Origin: CAVXEF01 sp963827315 | GTDB taxonomy: Bacteria > Planctomycetota > Phycisphaerae > Sedimentisphaerales > Anaerobacaceae | DNA: 64,000 bases | Assembly: GCA_963827315.1 (NCBI GenBank) | Contig: CAWHAL010000001.1 | Location: forward strand, 496,001-560,000 | Direction of reading: 5' to 3' | Part shown: positions 50,966-59,923 of the stretch, piece by piece | Layout of the letters: every line of letters begins with the position of its first letter | Position numbering within the stretch: position 1 is the first letter of the stretch | The notes under the pieces: model-generated | Databases searched by the model: none | Told to the model about the DNA's origin: nothing | What the model saw: only the letters and a program-made list of their open reading frames with translations | Translations under genes and position numbers: made by a program

Positions 50966-53806
50966 ATGAGTGCTGAATATAAAAAAGATGAAGAGGCGAT
51001 TTTCTACGCTGCCGTCAAACTGAAATCCCCGGTTGAACGAAGCGCCTACATCAAAGAAGCCTGCGGGAATGATATCGATTTGCTAAGACGCGTCGAGGCC
51101 TTGCTGAGTGCCCACGATGCCGAGGACGACTTCCTCAAGGTGCCGGCTTTTGATGCAGATACTACCTTGGACAATTCTTCTCTTATCGAAGGCCCCGGCA
51201 CGATGGTTGGCAGATACAAACTGCTGCAGCTGATAGGTGAAGGCGGCTTCGGTGTCGTCTATATGGCCGAACAGCAGGAGCCTATTCGCCGCAAAGTCGC
51301 ATTGAAAATTATCAAGCTGGGTATGGATACCAAGCAGGTCATCGCCCGTTTTGAAGCCGAACGACAGGCCCTGGCGATAATGGACCATCCCAACATCGCC
51401 AGGGTGTTCGATGCCGGCGCAACCGATACGGGCCGGCCATACTTTGTAATGGAGCTGGTAAAGGGCGTACCTGTTACCGAGTATTGCGATAAGAACAATC
51501 TCGACACGCGTCAGCGGCTGGAACTGTTTATCGATGTGTGCAAAGCAGTCCAGCACGCGCATCAAAAGGGAATCATCCATCGGGATATTAAGCCCTCGAA
51601 TATAATGATTACGCTGCATGATGGCAAACCGGTGCCCAAGATAATCGACTTTGGCATCGCCAAGGCGACTCAGCACCGGCTCACCGAAAAAACCCTCTTT
51701 ACCGAATACCGACAGTTCATAGGTACGCCGGAGTATATGAGTCCCGAACAGGCGGAGATGAGCGGGCTGGATATTGACACGCGTACCGATATCTACTCGC
51801 TGGGTGTTTTGCTTTATGAGCTTCTCACCGGCACCACCCCGTTTGAATCTGACAAGCTTCGCAGCGCCGCCTACGATGAAGTCCGCAGAATCATCCGTGA
51901 AGACGAGCCGCCCAGGCCGTCAACACGATTGAGTACCCTCGGCGATGCCCTGACCGATATTGCCAAACACCGCGATGTTCAGCCGGGCGAGTTGTGCAAA
52001 ATTGTCCGCGGCGACCTCGACTGGGTTGTGATGAAGGCACTGGAGAAGGACCGCACCCGCCGGTATGAGACAGCCAATGAGCTGGCAATGGACATCGAGC
52101 GGCATCTCCACGATGAACCGGTTTCGGCAGGTCCACCGAGCGTCAGATACCGACTGCATAAGTTCGTCCGCCGCCATCGAACCGCTGTAGCATCTGGCTT
52201 GCTGGTCGTTGCGGCGATAGTGGGGGGCTTGGTTGTAAGCACCACGATGTACTTCAGAGCTGAGCAGGCACTCAGGAGGGAGGCAGCCGCACGCGCTGAG
52301 GCTGAGCGACAAGCGAGTGTTTCACAGGCTGTGAACGAGTTCCTCAACAATGACCTTCTTGCGTCGTTCGACCCGGACAGGGCCAAGGGGCGGGAAGTAA
52401 CCGTTATGGAGATTCTGGACAACGCCGCAGAGAAGCTCGAGGGCAAATTCAAGGACGCACCGTCTATTGAGGCATCAATTCGTGATACGCTGGGGACGAC
52501 ATATATGAATTTAGGCAAGTACAAAGCGGCTGAGCCGCAGTTCGTTAAGGTGCTGGAAATCTGCCGTCGTGTATGGGGTGAGGAGCATCCAAACACGCTG
52601 TGGTCCATGGGCAACTTGGGTGAGATGTACAGCCGCCAGGGCCGTTACAACGAGGCAGAGCCACTGTTAGTCAAGGCGTTAGAGGGCAATCGCCGCGTAC
52701 TGGGTGAGGAACATCCAGTCACCCTGAACTCCACGAACAGATTGGGTTGGCTGTACTACAGTCAGGGCCGTTACAACGAGGCAGAACCGCTGATTATCAA
52801 GGCGCTGGAGGGCAGGCGCCGCGCACTGGGTGAGGAACATCCAGACACGCTGGTCTCCATGCATAACTTGGGTGTGCTGTACTGCAATCAGGGCCGTCCC
52901 AATGAGGCGGAGCCGCTGTTGGTCGAGGCGCTGGAGGGCAAGCGCCGCGTATTGGGTGAGGAGCATCCGGATACGTTGGACTCTATGCACAGCTTGGGCT
53001 GGCTGTACTACACTCAGGGACGTTACAACGAGGCAGAGCCCCTGCTCGTCAAGACGCTGGAAATCAGGCGGCGCGTACTGGGTGAGGAGCATCCAGACAC
53101 GCTGAAGTCCATGGCCCACTTGGGCTGGCTGTATTACACGCAGAAACGTTACAACGAGGCGGAGCCTCTGTATGTCAAGTCGCTGGAGGGCAAGCGCCGC
53201 ATACTTGGTGAGGAGCATCCGGACACCCTGTGGTCCATGACCAGCTTGGGCGCGTTGTACTGCGATCAGGGCCGTTACAACGAGGCGGAGCCACTGTTAG
53301 TCAAGGCGCTGGAAGGTAAGCGCCGCGTACTTGGGGAAGAGCATTCGGCTACCGGGTGGTCCAGGGACAGTTTGGGCTGGCTGTACATCAATCAGGGCCG
53401 TTACAATGAGGCAGAGCCACTGTTCGTCAAGTCGCTGGAAATCTCGCGGCGCGTACGTGGTGAGGAAAATCCGGACACGCTGAACTCCATCAAAAACCTT
53501 GCGGTGCTCGTGGAACACCTTGGCTCGCTGGGTATGGAGCAGTACAAGATGGGGGCGTACGAGCAGGCCGTTGCGACCTTGAAGCGTGTCGACGAGTACC
53601 GCCGGACGGTGCTTAACAACAAGTCCCATCCACCCGACATAGCATACATCGCGATGGCCCTTCACCGGCTCGGCCGAGCTGAGGAGGCAAAAGTAACTCT
53701 CGACCGCCTGCGCGATTTGTTAAAGGATGAGCGGTTTGCTGAAGATGAGAAAGCAAAAGCTTGCTTGGCCGAAGCGGAAAAACTAATTAGCGGCAAAAAA
53801 CAGTAG
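50966..53806 (+). CDS. Ser/Thr protein kinase with membrane helix and TPR array
   Basis: 946 residues from the ATG at 50966 (AGGGG five bases upstream; a GTG lies at 50960). Kinase domain about 83-350: glycine loop GEGGFGVVY, VALK with Lys114, HRDIKPSN, DFGIAKA and the SPEQ motif. A membrane helix (about 408-430) places the rest outside the cytoplasm. Then come about nine 42-residue kinesin-light-chain-like TPRs of pattern NEAEPLLVKALEGRRRVLGE and HPDTLxSMxxLGWLY. The repeats are nearly identical in DNA too, which suggests recent expansion. The kinase part is almost identical to the protein at 54820. A short N-terminal domain (8-55) precedes the kinase. Confidence 0.93.
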   Translation: MSAEYKKDEEAIFYAAVKLKSPVERSAYIKEACGNDIDLLRRVEALLSAHDAEDDFLKVPAFDADTTLDNSSLIEGPGTMVGRYKLLQLIGEGGFGVVYMAEQQEPIRRKVALKIIKLGMDTKQVIARFEAERQALAIMDHPNIARVFDAGATDTGRPYFVMELVKGVPVTEYCDKNNLDTRQRLELFIDVCKAVQHAHQKGIIHRDIKPSNIMITLHDGKPVPKIIDFGIAKATQHRLTEKTLFTEYRQFIGTPEYMSPEQAEMSGLDIDTRTDIYSLGVLLYELLTGTTPFESDKLRSAAYDEVRRIIREDEPPRPSTRLSTLGDALTDIAKHRDVQPGELCKIVRGDLDWVVMKALEKDRTRRYETANELAMDIERHLHDEPVSAGPPSVRYRLHKFVRRHRTAVASGLLVVAAIVGGLVVSTTMYFRAEQALRREAAARAEAERQASVSQAVNEFLNNDLLASFDPDRAKGREVTVMEILDNAAEKLEGKFKDAPSIEASIRDTLGTTYMNLGKYKAAEPQFVKVLEICRRVWGEEHPNTLWSMGNLGEMYSRQGRYNEAEPLLVKALEGNRRVLGEEHPVTLNSTNRLGWLYYSQGRYNEAEPLIIKALEGRRRALGEEHPDTLVSMHNLGVLYCNQGRPNEAEPLLVEALEGKRRVLGEEHPDTLDSMHSLGWLYYTQGRYNEAEPLLVKTLEIRRRVLGEEHPDTLKSMAHLGWLYYTQKRYNEAEPLYVKSLEGKRRILGEEHPDTLWSMTSLGALYCDQGRYNEAEPLLVKALEGKRRVLGEEHSATGWSRDSLGWLYINQGRYNEAEPLFVKSLEISRRVRGEENPDTLNSIKNLAVLVEHLGSLGMEQYKMGAYEQAVATLKRVDEYRRTVLNNKSHPPDIAYIAMALHRLGRAEEAKVTLDRLRDLLKDERFAEDEKAKACLAEAEKLISGKKQ

Positions 53807-54140
53807 GCTGCCTTCCTATAGAACAGCCTGATTGATGACGTCCGCATCTACGCTATGCCCTTAACGAAGCTGAGAAAAAGGCCCGTAGGTCGCAGCGGTC
53901 AAAACCGCGTTTTTGCCATTATTAACATGGTTTGTCTGTCCATTATTGTCTGTTGAAGTGCGTGCCTGTGTACGCTTTGGGCAAGTCGTTCAGAGGAACA
54001 TCGTCCGGTCAGTAAAATTTTTGCTCCGGCACAGGACGGCGATTATAAGGGGGTTTTTGAGGATGTTCAGTTGTTCGCTGTTAGCTTATGATTGGTGGTT
54101 GCGCATCAAAAAGCGTGAGAATCTGCTTTTATGAGCAATT
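53807..54140. other. Intergenic region before the sigma factor gene
   Basis: No supported gene. It holds a short terminator-like hairpin (GCGGT/ACCGC, 53895-53908, followed by GTTTTT) suited to ending the kinase transcript. CCGTAGGTCGCAG at 53883 repeats part of the tRNA-Arg variable and T-arm sequence. Confidence 0.45.
53895..53914 (+). terminator. Short intrinsic terminator after the first kinase
   Basis: 5-bp stem GCGGT/ACCGC with a 4-nt loop, then G and five T. Weak but correctly placed about 90 bp after the stop codon. Confidence 0.4.
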
Positions 54141-54734
54141 ATGAGTGATGTAACTCGGATTTTGAACGCAATTGAGCAGGGAAACGCTCAGGCAGTAGAT
54201 GAGCTGCTGCCTGCGGTCTATCAAGAACTGCGTCGTCTGGCAGCATGGAAACTGTTACAGGAACCGCCTGGTCAGACACTTCAGGCAACTGCTCTGGTTC
54301 ACGAAGCCTACATCCGCTTAGTCAGCGAGGAAAAACAGAGCTGGACCGGCCGCAGTCATTTCTTTGCAGCGGCGGCCGAAGCCATGCGTCGGATTCTCAT
54401 CGATAACGCACGTCGCAAGAAGAGTCTGAAATATGGTGGCGGTCACCAGCGAATTGAACTCAATGAGGCAGTTGTAGCAAGCGATGACAAAACGTCTTTG
54501 GATGACCTCATTGCCCTGGACGAGGCCCTTGAGAAACTCTCGAAGAAAGACAAGGTTAAAGCTGATTTGGTTAAACTCCGTTATTTTGCCGGTTTAACTA
54601 ATGAACAAGCAGCGGAAGTTTTGGGCATCTCCCCCTCCACAGCTGACCGCCATTGGGCTTATGCTCGTTCCTGGCTGCGTTTGGAGATAGCAAAAGGTGA
54701 TCCAGATATCTCAAGGCTGAAGACCGTTTTTTGA
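54141..54734 (+). CDS. ECF-type sigma factor (planctomycete SigE-like, TIGR02999 type)
   Basis: 197 residues. Region 2: AVDELLPAVYQELRRLAAWKL, HEAYIRLV and HFFAAAAEAMRRILIDNARRK; region 4: LRYFAGLTNEQAAEVLGISPSTADRHWAYARSWL, which forms the -35-binding helix-turn-helix. This is the ECF subgroup abundant in planctomycetes and commonly encoded next to kinase-TPR proteins, as here. No anti-sigma factor gene is adjacent, so the neighbouring membrane kinases are the natural candidates for controlling it. The gap to the following kinase is 85 bp. Confidence 0.92.
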   Translation: MSDVTRILNAIEQGNAQAVDELLPAVYQELRRLAAWKLLQEPPGQTLQATALVHEAYIRLVSEEKQSWTGRSHFFAAAAEAMRRILIDNARRKKSLKYGGGHQRIELNEAVVASDDKTSLDDLIALDEALEKLSKKDKVKADLVKLRYFAGLTNEQAAEVLGISPSTADRHWAYARSWLRLEIAKGDPDISRLKTVF

Positions 54735-54819
54735 GAATTTTCCGTTTTTTGTGGGGCTTTTCATCTCTGTTTCTCGCATTATATAATAGTAGTGGAGCAC
54801 ATATATAAGGAGTTACCCA

Positions 54820-57219
54820 ATGTGTGCCGAGCATAACAAAGACGAAGAAGCGATTTTCGATGAAGCAATCAAGATAAAATCCGATGCTGAACGGGCTGCT
54901 TTCATCAAATCAGCCTGCGGAGATGACATCGCTCTACTGGCTCGTGTAGAAGCCTTACTCAAGGTTCACTTTGAGGACAAAAGCTTTCTTAAGTCGCCGC
55001 CGGCAGGTATAGCCGGCACGCTTGATGCTCCGCCACTGACCGAAGGTCCCGGTATGAGTATCGGCCGGTACAAGCTGCTTCAGTTGATAGGTGAAGGCGG
55101 TTTCGGTGTCGTCTATATGGCCGAACAGCAAGAGCCTATCCGCCGCAAAGTCGCATTGAAAATCATCAAGCTGGGTATGGATACCAAACAGGTCATCGCC
55201 CGCTTCGAAGCCGAACGTCAGGCCTTGGCGATAATGGACCATCCCAACATCGCCAGGGTGTTCGATGCCGGCGCAACGGATACGGGCCGGCCATACTTTG
55301 TAATGGAGCTGGTAAAGGGCGTACCTATTACCGAGTATTGCGACAAAAACAACCTTGACACGCGTCAGCGGCTGGAACTGTTTATCGATGTATGCAAAGC
55401 AGTTCAACACGCGCATCAAAAAGGAATCATCCATCGGGACATCAAGCCCTCGAATGTGATGATTACGCTGCACGATAGCAAACCGGTGCCTAAGATAATC
55501 GACTTTGGCATCGCTAAGGCGACACAGCACCGGCTCACCGAAAAAACACTCTTCACCGAATACCGACAGTTCATAGGCACGCCGGAGTATATGAGTCCTG
55601 AACAGGCGGAGATGGGCGGGCTGGATATTGACACTCGCAGCGATATTTACTCGCTGGGTGTTTTGCTTTATGAGCTTCTGACCGGCACGACGCCGTTTGA
55701 AGCTGAGAAGCTCCGCAGCGCCGCTTACGATGAACTCCGCAGAATCATCCGTGAAGATGAGCCGCCCAGGCCGTCAACACGATTGAGCACTCTCGGCGAT
55801 GCCCTGACCGATATTGCCAAGCACCGCGATGTTCAGCCGGGCGAGTTGTGCAAAATTGTACGCGGTGACCTCGACTGGGTTGTGATGAAGGCGATGGAGA
55901 AGAACCGCACCCGCCGGTACGAGACCGCCAATGAGTTGGCAATGGATATTGAGCGGCATCTGGGCGATGAGCCGGTTTCGGCCGGCCCACCGAGTGTGAG
56001 GTACCGACTGGCTAAGTTCGTCCGCCGTCATCGAACTGGTGTGGCAGCCGGGTTATTGGTCGCTGCGGCGATAGTGGTGGGCTTCGTCGTTAGCACCGTG
56101 ATGTACTTCAGAGCTGAACGACAAGCGAGTATTTCGCAAGCTGTGAACGAGTTCCTCAACAATGACCTTCTTGCGTCGTTCGACCCGTACAAGGCCAAGG
56201 GTCATGAAGTAACCGTTATGGAGATTCTGAACAACGCCGCGAAGAAGCTCGAAGGCAAATTCAGGGACGCACCGTCTATTGAGGCATCGATACGTAATAC
56301 ACTGGGGTGGACATACATGAATTTAGGCAAGTATAAGTCGGCCGAGCCACACCTGGAGCGTGCGCTTGTGCTCCGTCGAGGTCAGTTCGGCGGGAAACAT
56401 CCAGATACGCTGAAGTCTATGGCCAATCTGGGCTGGCTGTACTACGAACAGGGCCGTTACAACGAGGCGGAGCCACTGCTCGTCAAAGCGCTGGAGGGCA
56501 GGCGCCACATACTGGGTGAGGAAAATCCAGGCACGCTATGGTCCACGGCCCGCTTGGGCTGGCTGTACGGACGTCAGGGCCATTACAAAGAGGCGGAGAC
56601 CCTGTGGGTTAAATCGCTGGAAATCGGGCGGCGCGTATTGGGTGAGGAGGATCTATGCACCCTGTGGTCCATGAGTAACCTGGGCTGGCTGTATTACACT
56701 CAGGGCCGTTACAAAGAGGCGGAGCCGCTGTTAGTCAAGGCGCTGGAAATCGGGCGGCGCGTATTGGGTGAGAAACATCCAGACACCCTGAACTTCATGA
56801 ACAGCTTGGGCTGGCTGTACTTCAAACAGGGCCGTTACAAAGAGGCAGAGCCACTGCTCGTCAAGGCACTGGAGGGCAAGCGCCGTGTACTGGGTGAGGA
56901 GCATCCGGATACGCTGCTGGCCATGAATGACCTTGCATGGTTGCAGGCTACGTCCCCGATGGCTGATTTACGTAATGGCGCAAAGGCGATTGAGTACGCC
57001 ACCAAGGTCTGTGAGCTAACGGACTGGAAGAACGCCGACTATGTCGATACCCTCGCGGCGGCTTATGCCGAGGCCGGCGATTTCAAATCCGCCGTAAAGT
57101 GGCAGAAAGAAGCTATTAACTTATGGACTGAAAAAAAATTACCCCCCGGGTGGCAGGCTAAGTTCGAAGAGCGGCTCAAACTATACCAGTCGGGCAAGCC
57201 TTACCGCGAAAGTCCATAA
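54820..57219 (+). CDS. Ser/Thr protein kinase with membrane helix and TPR array
   Basis: 799 residues; AAGGAG eight bases before the ATG. Same architecture as the protein at 50966: N-terminal domain, kinase (Lys114, HRDIKPSN, DFGIAKA), membrane helix (about 407-427), then about six 42-residue TPRs, and a distinct last 70 residues (AKAIEYATKVCELTDWKNADYVDTL and AAYAEAGDFKSAVKWQKEAI). The kinase domains of the two proteins differ at only a few residues, while the TPR number differs. Probably co-transcribed with the sigma factor gene. Likely arose by duplication flanking the sigma gene. Confidence 0.93.
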   Translation: MCAEHNKDEEAIFDEAIKIKSDAERAAFIKSACGDDIALLARVEALLKVHFEDKSFLKSPPAGIAGTLDAPPLTEGPGMSIGRYKLLQLIGEGGFGVVYMAEQQEPIRRKVALKIIKLGMDTKQVIARFEAERQALAIMDHPNIARVFDAGATDTGRPYFVMELVKGVPITEYCDKNNLDTRQRLELFIDVCKAVQHAHQKGIIHRDIKPSNVMITLHDSKPVPKIIDFGIAKATQHRLTEKTLFTEYRQFIGTPEYMSPEQAEMGGLDIDTRSDIYSLGVLLYELLTGTTPFEAEKLRSAAYDELRRIIREDEPPRPSTRLSTLGDALTDIAKHRDVQPGELCKIVRGDLDWVVMKAMEKNRTRRYETANELAMDIERHLGDEPVSAGPPSVRYRLAKFVRRHRTGVAAGLLVAAAIVVGFVVSTVMYFRAERQASISQAVNEFLNNDLLASFDPYKAKGHEVTVMEILNNAAKKLEGKFRDAPSIEASIRNTLGWTYMNLGKYKSAEPHLERALVLRRGQFGGKHPDTLKSMANLGWLYYEQGRYNEAEPLLVKALEGRRHILGEENPGTLWSTARLGWLYGRQGHYKEAETLWVKSLEIGRRVLGEEDLCTLWSMSNLGWLYYTQGRYKEAEPLLVKALEIGRRVLGEKHPDTLNFMNSLGWLYFKQGRYKEAEPLLVKALEGKRRVLGEEHPDTLLAMNDLAWLQATSPMADLRNGAKAIEYATKVCELTDWKNADYVDTLAAAYAEAGDFKSAVKWQKEAINLWTEKKLPPGWQAKFEERLKLYQSGKPYRESP

Positions 57220-57302
57220 GAAAGATGAAAGATGGTAGGTGGTAGATTTCAATAGAAGGTTTCGAATGAGTAAATTTGTAAGGCATATCTTTTCACGTGT
57301 CT

Positions 57303-57590
57303 TTTGATGTGAAAAATTCCTTATTTTGCCTGCGCATCTGATGCGAGAAGCCTCTTTGCAGTTGATGAGAATTCAATCAAATGTGCAAGGGTCTGACGCA
57401 ATCAAATGCGCAAGCTACGGACGGGTTGCCTTTGTGCCTAATTTTTCTATGAACTATGAACCCAAAATACTTGCGCATTTGTGACGAAAACTCCTTTATT
57501 TCGCTTGCGCGTTTGTTGCGAAAGCTCTCTATGATTAAAGAAAATTCAATCATTTGCGCAAGGGTCTGGCGCAACCAAATGCGCAAGCTT
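57303..57590. repeat. Two diverged tandem units next to repeat copy C
   Basis: Units 57303-57412 and 57472-57590 share the order: a TTTGATGTGA/TTTGTTGCGA type motif, CCTT(T)ATTTTGC, ATTCAATCA, then GTGCAAGGGTCTG-CGCAA-CAAATGCGCAAG. The second runs into the core of repeat copy C. The block CTTTGTGCCTAATTTTTCTA between them (57430) also occurs at 29581. Confidence 0.65.
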
Positions 57591-57750
57591 TCCCAGCGCG
57601 CAAATTTGCGCAAGGGGGTACTTCAATCGCTGTCCAAAACGCGCCAATTTCGTGCAATTTTTGCGAATTTTTTGAAATTTTTGCGAATTTTTGCGAATTT
57701 CTTACAATTTTTACCATTTTTTTCACGCGACTTGCGCGTTTGATGTGAGA
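57557..57750 (+). repeat. Phased-T-tract repeat, copy C (plus orientation)
   Basis: Core GGGGGTACTTCAATCGCTGT then CCAAAACG at 57615-57642 (one base different from copy A). The array 57655-57727 is built on TGCGAATTTT with a 10-bp period, and the inner end is CTTGCGCGTTTGATGTGA. Inverted partner is copy D at 59924-60118. Confidence 0.8.
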
Positions 57751-57756
57751 TTTTTA

Positions 57757-57773
57757 TCCGCCGTGGGCGGATT
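57757..57773. repeat. 17-bp palindrome (ATCCGCC-GTG-GGCGGAT)
   Basis: Perfect 7-bp arms with 3-nt centre, followed by a T-rich sequence, just inside repeat copy C. Member of the CGCC-NNN-GGCG family. Confidence 0.6.
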
Positions 57774-58204
57774 TATTTTACCTAATCTGCCTAATCGTTA
57801 CAGATTATTGCGGTTTCTGCAGGAAGTGGCCTCAGAAAACACCCGAAAAGCCAACTCCAGCAGGGACTTCTGTATTGTGGATAATCTGTTGATAACCTAA
57901 ACTCTACCTTTAAAGTCCACTTTAAACAACCCCCAAAACATCCCATTTCAAACCATACCTTTTGTACCACAATCTCGGCACCCCATTTCATCCCAGGATT
58001 TTACATCTAACTACTTTATAAAAAAGGGGTTGCGACGCCATCCCAAGTTTATATGCGAAAACTATAGCCCACCCACGGCTGTTGAGCCACAGTGTGCTTA
58101 ATTTACCCAAATTAACCGTCTACCGAAAGTTAGCTAACTCGTTAGTGGATAATTCCCTGAATACCCCCCAAGTCGCCACTATGCGTAATTGCACCGCGGA
58201 TAGG
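57774..58204. other. Non-coding region with clustered DnaA-box-like sites
   Basis: No gene. Two 9-mers matching DnaA boxes lie 2 bp apart on the minus strand, TTATCCACA (57876-57884) and TTATCAACA (57887-57895); a third, TTATCCACT, is at 58144-58152. The region is AT-rich and next to the phased T-tracts of copy C. See the finding on a possible origin. Confidence 0.35.
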
Positions 58205-59257
58205 CTATTTCCTTGCTGAAGTGATGATTTTTTCCTTCAACTCCCGACAAGCTGCTGTCGGGTCATCAGCTTCAGTGACGGCAGAGCAAACCGCAACTGC
58301 TGTGGCACCGGCGTCTAAAACCTTTCCGACGTTCCGTAGCGTGATGCCTCCGACAGCCACGCCGGCAATCGCGGTATTTGACAGAAATTCCACTGCCTCA
58401 CGGACATAGCTTAAACCAACGGCTTGAGCAGCAGGTTTTGTGGATGTTGCGAAAACGGGGCCAAGGGCAACATAAGTGGGGCGCTCCTGGCATGCAGTGC
58501 TTAGCTGCTGCATTGAATGGGTGCTTTTGCCAATAATTAAAGGCTTAAACTGCAATCTGCGAGCCTGCTCCACAGGCAGGTCATCCTGTCCGAGATGTAC
58601 GCCATCGGCGTCCACGGCGGCTGCGATGTCGACGCGGTCGTTTATTATACTAAGAACGCCGGCATCTCTGCATATTCCTACGAATTCAGCCGCCAGGGCA
58701 AAAAGTGCGGCATCACTAAGGGCTTTAGCCCGCAGTTGGATACAGTCGGCCCCGCCGGTAATGCAGCGATGGGCCAACGAAACAACATCCGCCGGCAAGT
58801 CGCTGCTAATAATTACGTAGAGCCTGACATGCCTGAATTTCTCAACGGTATCGCTGAAAACAACGATTTCTTTTTCAAGCGTATAAGCAGCAAACCGCAG
58901 TTCTTCGAATGTCCGGGCAGACGAAGGCTCAACAATCTGTGCCATCTCGTCAAGTGCCCGCAGGGCCTCAGTAAGGCGTTTACAACCGGCAACAAAACAA
59001 TCCTTTAAGTCTGCGCGGTGAATCTGCCCATCAACCGTTCTGCCGGCACCGACATCGGCTGCCACATCTCTGCTGGCGATAAGCCGGCCCGTATCAAGTC
59101 TGTTAATGGCAGATGAGAGCTGGTGGCGAAGCTGTTTTGCCCGCTCCGTTAAGCTGTCTGAATTCAGGCAAAACCTGCAAAACTCCTCTATAACGCGAAC
59201 CGCCTCGCGAGCTCGATTAAAGTTGGCATCAATGATTCTATAAACGCTCCGCTCCAT
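58205..59257 (-). CDS. thiE: ThiD2-ThiE fusion, thiamine phosphate synthase
   Basis: 350 residues. Residues 1-135 (YRIIDANFNRAREAVRVIEEFCRF) are the ThiD2 domain, an alternative HMP-phosphate kinase. Residues 140-350 are ThiE: LYVIISSDLP, IQLRAKALSDAALF, IINDRVDIAAAVDADGVHLGQDDLP, GKSTHS, YVALGPVFATSTKP and GGITLRNVG with the phosphate-binding loop. It couples HMP-PP and thiazole phosphate into thiamine phosphate. The fusion is known from cyanobacteria and planctomycetes. With thiC at 15.9-17.2 kb, two thiamine steps are encoded in the window, but no TPP riboswitch precedes this gene. It lies in the interval bracketed by repeats C and D. Confidence 0.93.
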   Translation of the reverse strand: MERSVYRIIDANFNRAREAVRVIEEFCRFCLNSDSLTERAKQLRHQLSSAINRLDTGRLIASRDVAADVGAGRTVDGQIHRADLKDCFVAGCKRLTEALRALDEMAQIVEPSSARTFEELRFAAYTLEKEIVVFSDTVEKFRHVRLYVIISSDLPADVVSLAHRCITGGADCIQLRAKALSDAALFALAAEFVGICRDAGVLSIINDRVDIAAAVDADGVHLGQDDLPVEQARRLQFKPLIIGKSTHSMQQLSTACQERPTYVALGPVFATSTKPAAQAVGLSYVREAVEFLSNTAIAGVAVGGITLRNVGKVLDAGATAVAVCSAVTEADDPTAACRELKEKIITSARK

Positions 59258-59373
59258 ATTACGTTGATTATACTGCTCAGAATCCCCTCCTGACAGCGGA
59301 ATGACTTAAACAATCGAAAAAAGTGAGTTGGGTGACGTCTATTTCGGCGGCGGACAGGAAAAATATCAGCGCA

Positions 59374-59540
59374 GAAAAAAGGAGCCGTTCCTCCTCCCCG
59401 ACGGCTCCTACCGGATAATATGATTAACAAAACCACTTTTATCGGACTTTTAAAGTCCGACTTGCGTGGTTTTGCAGCTATTCGGAAATCGGGCGGACAT
59501 CATCCTCCTCCAAAGGTATTTTTAGGAAGTCCGCCCAGAT
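59374..59540 (-). ncRNA. Candidate structured RNA upstream of thiE
   Basis: Three hairpins in a row on the minus strand, ending in an intrinsic terminator. Hairpin 1: GGGCGGAC/GTCCGCCC (59529-59536 with 59491-59498). Hairpin 2: AAAACCAC/GTGGTTTT outer stem (59466-59473 with 59429-59436) enclosing a 9-bp inner stem TCGGACTTT (59442-59450 with 59452-59460). Terminator at 59375-59409. A tiny frame of 17 codons preceded by GGAGGAGG starts inside hairpin 1, so a leader peptide is an alternative. No promoter is clear. The thiE start is a further 117 bp downstream. Confidence 0.45.
59375..59409 (-). terminator. Strong intrinsic terminator
   Basis: Perfect 9-bp stem AGGAGCCGT (59401-59409 as read on the minus strand) / ACGGCTCCT (59380-59388), 12-nt loop, six T. 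It points toward thiE but lies upstream of it, so it ends a separate transcript or attenuates thiE. Confidence 0.8.
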
Positions 59541-59545
59541 TTACC

Positions 59546-59923
59546 GCGTAATAAGAATTGATTCTGCAAAGCCTATGCCAAGAAAAAGTTATAAGACGAC
59601 AGGCCCATTTGATTTCGTTTAACTACCTGTCCACAAAACATTTATATTTTTAAAATGCCCTATCTACCCTCTGACAAATGGATGGCACACCTTGCGAGGG
59701 CGTTGTTATTTTTCAACGCCGCCTTTTTCCAGCTAACCCACTTTTACAAATATGGGACCATAAGTTCTTAGGCAATAGGGGGATTGGTTACGTGTTTACA
59801 AAAAGCAACGCAAGAGGTGTCAAAATAAACGGCTGAGGTAGTTTCGCCAGCAAAGTCCACCTGAGGCGAATAAGGCTGGGGGTGTTAATATGTAACGATT
59901 GGATAAAGTGGGTAAGATAAAAT
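59546..59923. other. Non-coding region inside repeat copy D
   Basis: No supported gene. Just inside copy D (59898-59923) the sequence GGATAAAGTGGGTAAGATAA resembles the one just inside copy B (AAGGTGGGTAA...GGTAAAA at 32185-32210), so homology between the two cassettes extends at least 25 bp beyond the T-tract repeat. Confidence 0.4.

Noticed and set aside
57774..58204. Chromosomal origin of replication.
   Set aside because: DnaA-box-like 9-mers are present, but no origin-linked genes are nearby and skew cannot be computed over a whole chromosome; kept only as a low-interest finding.
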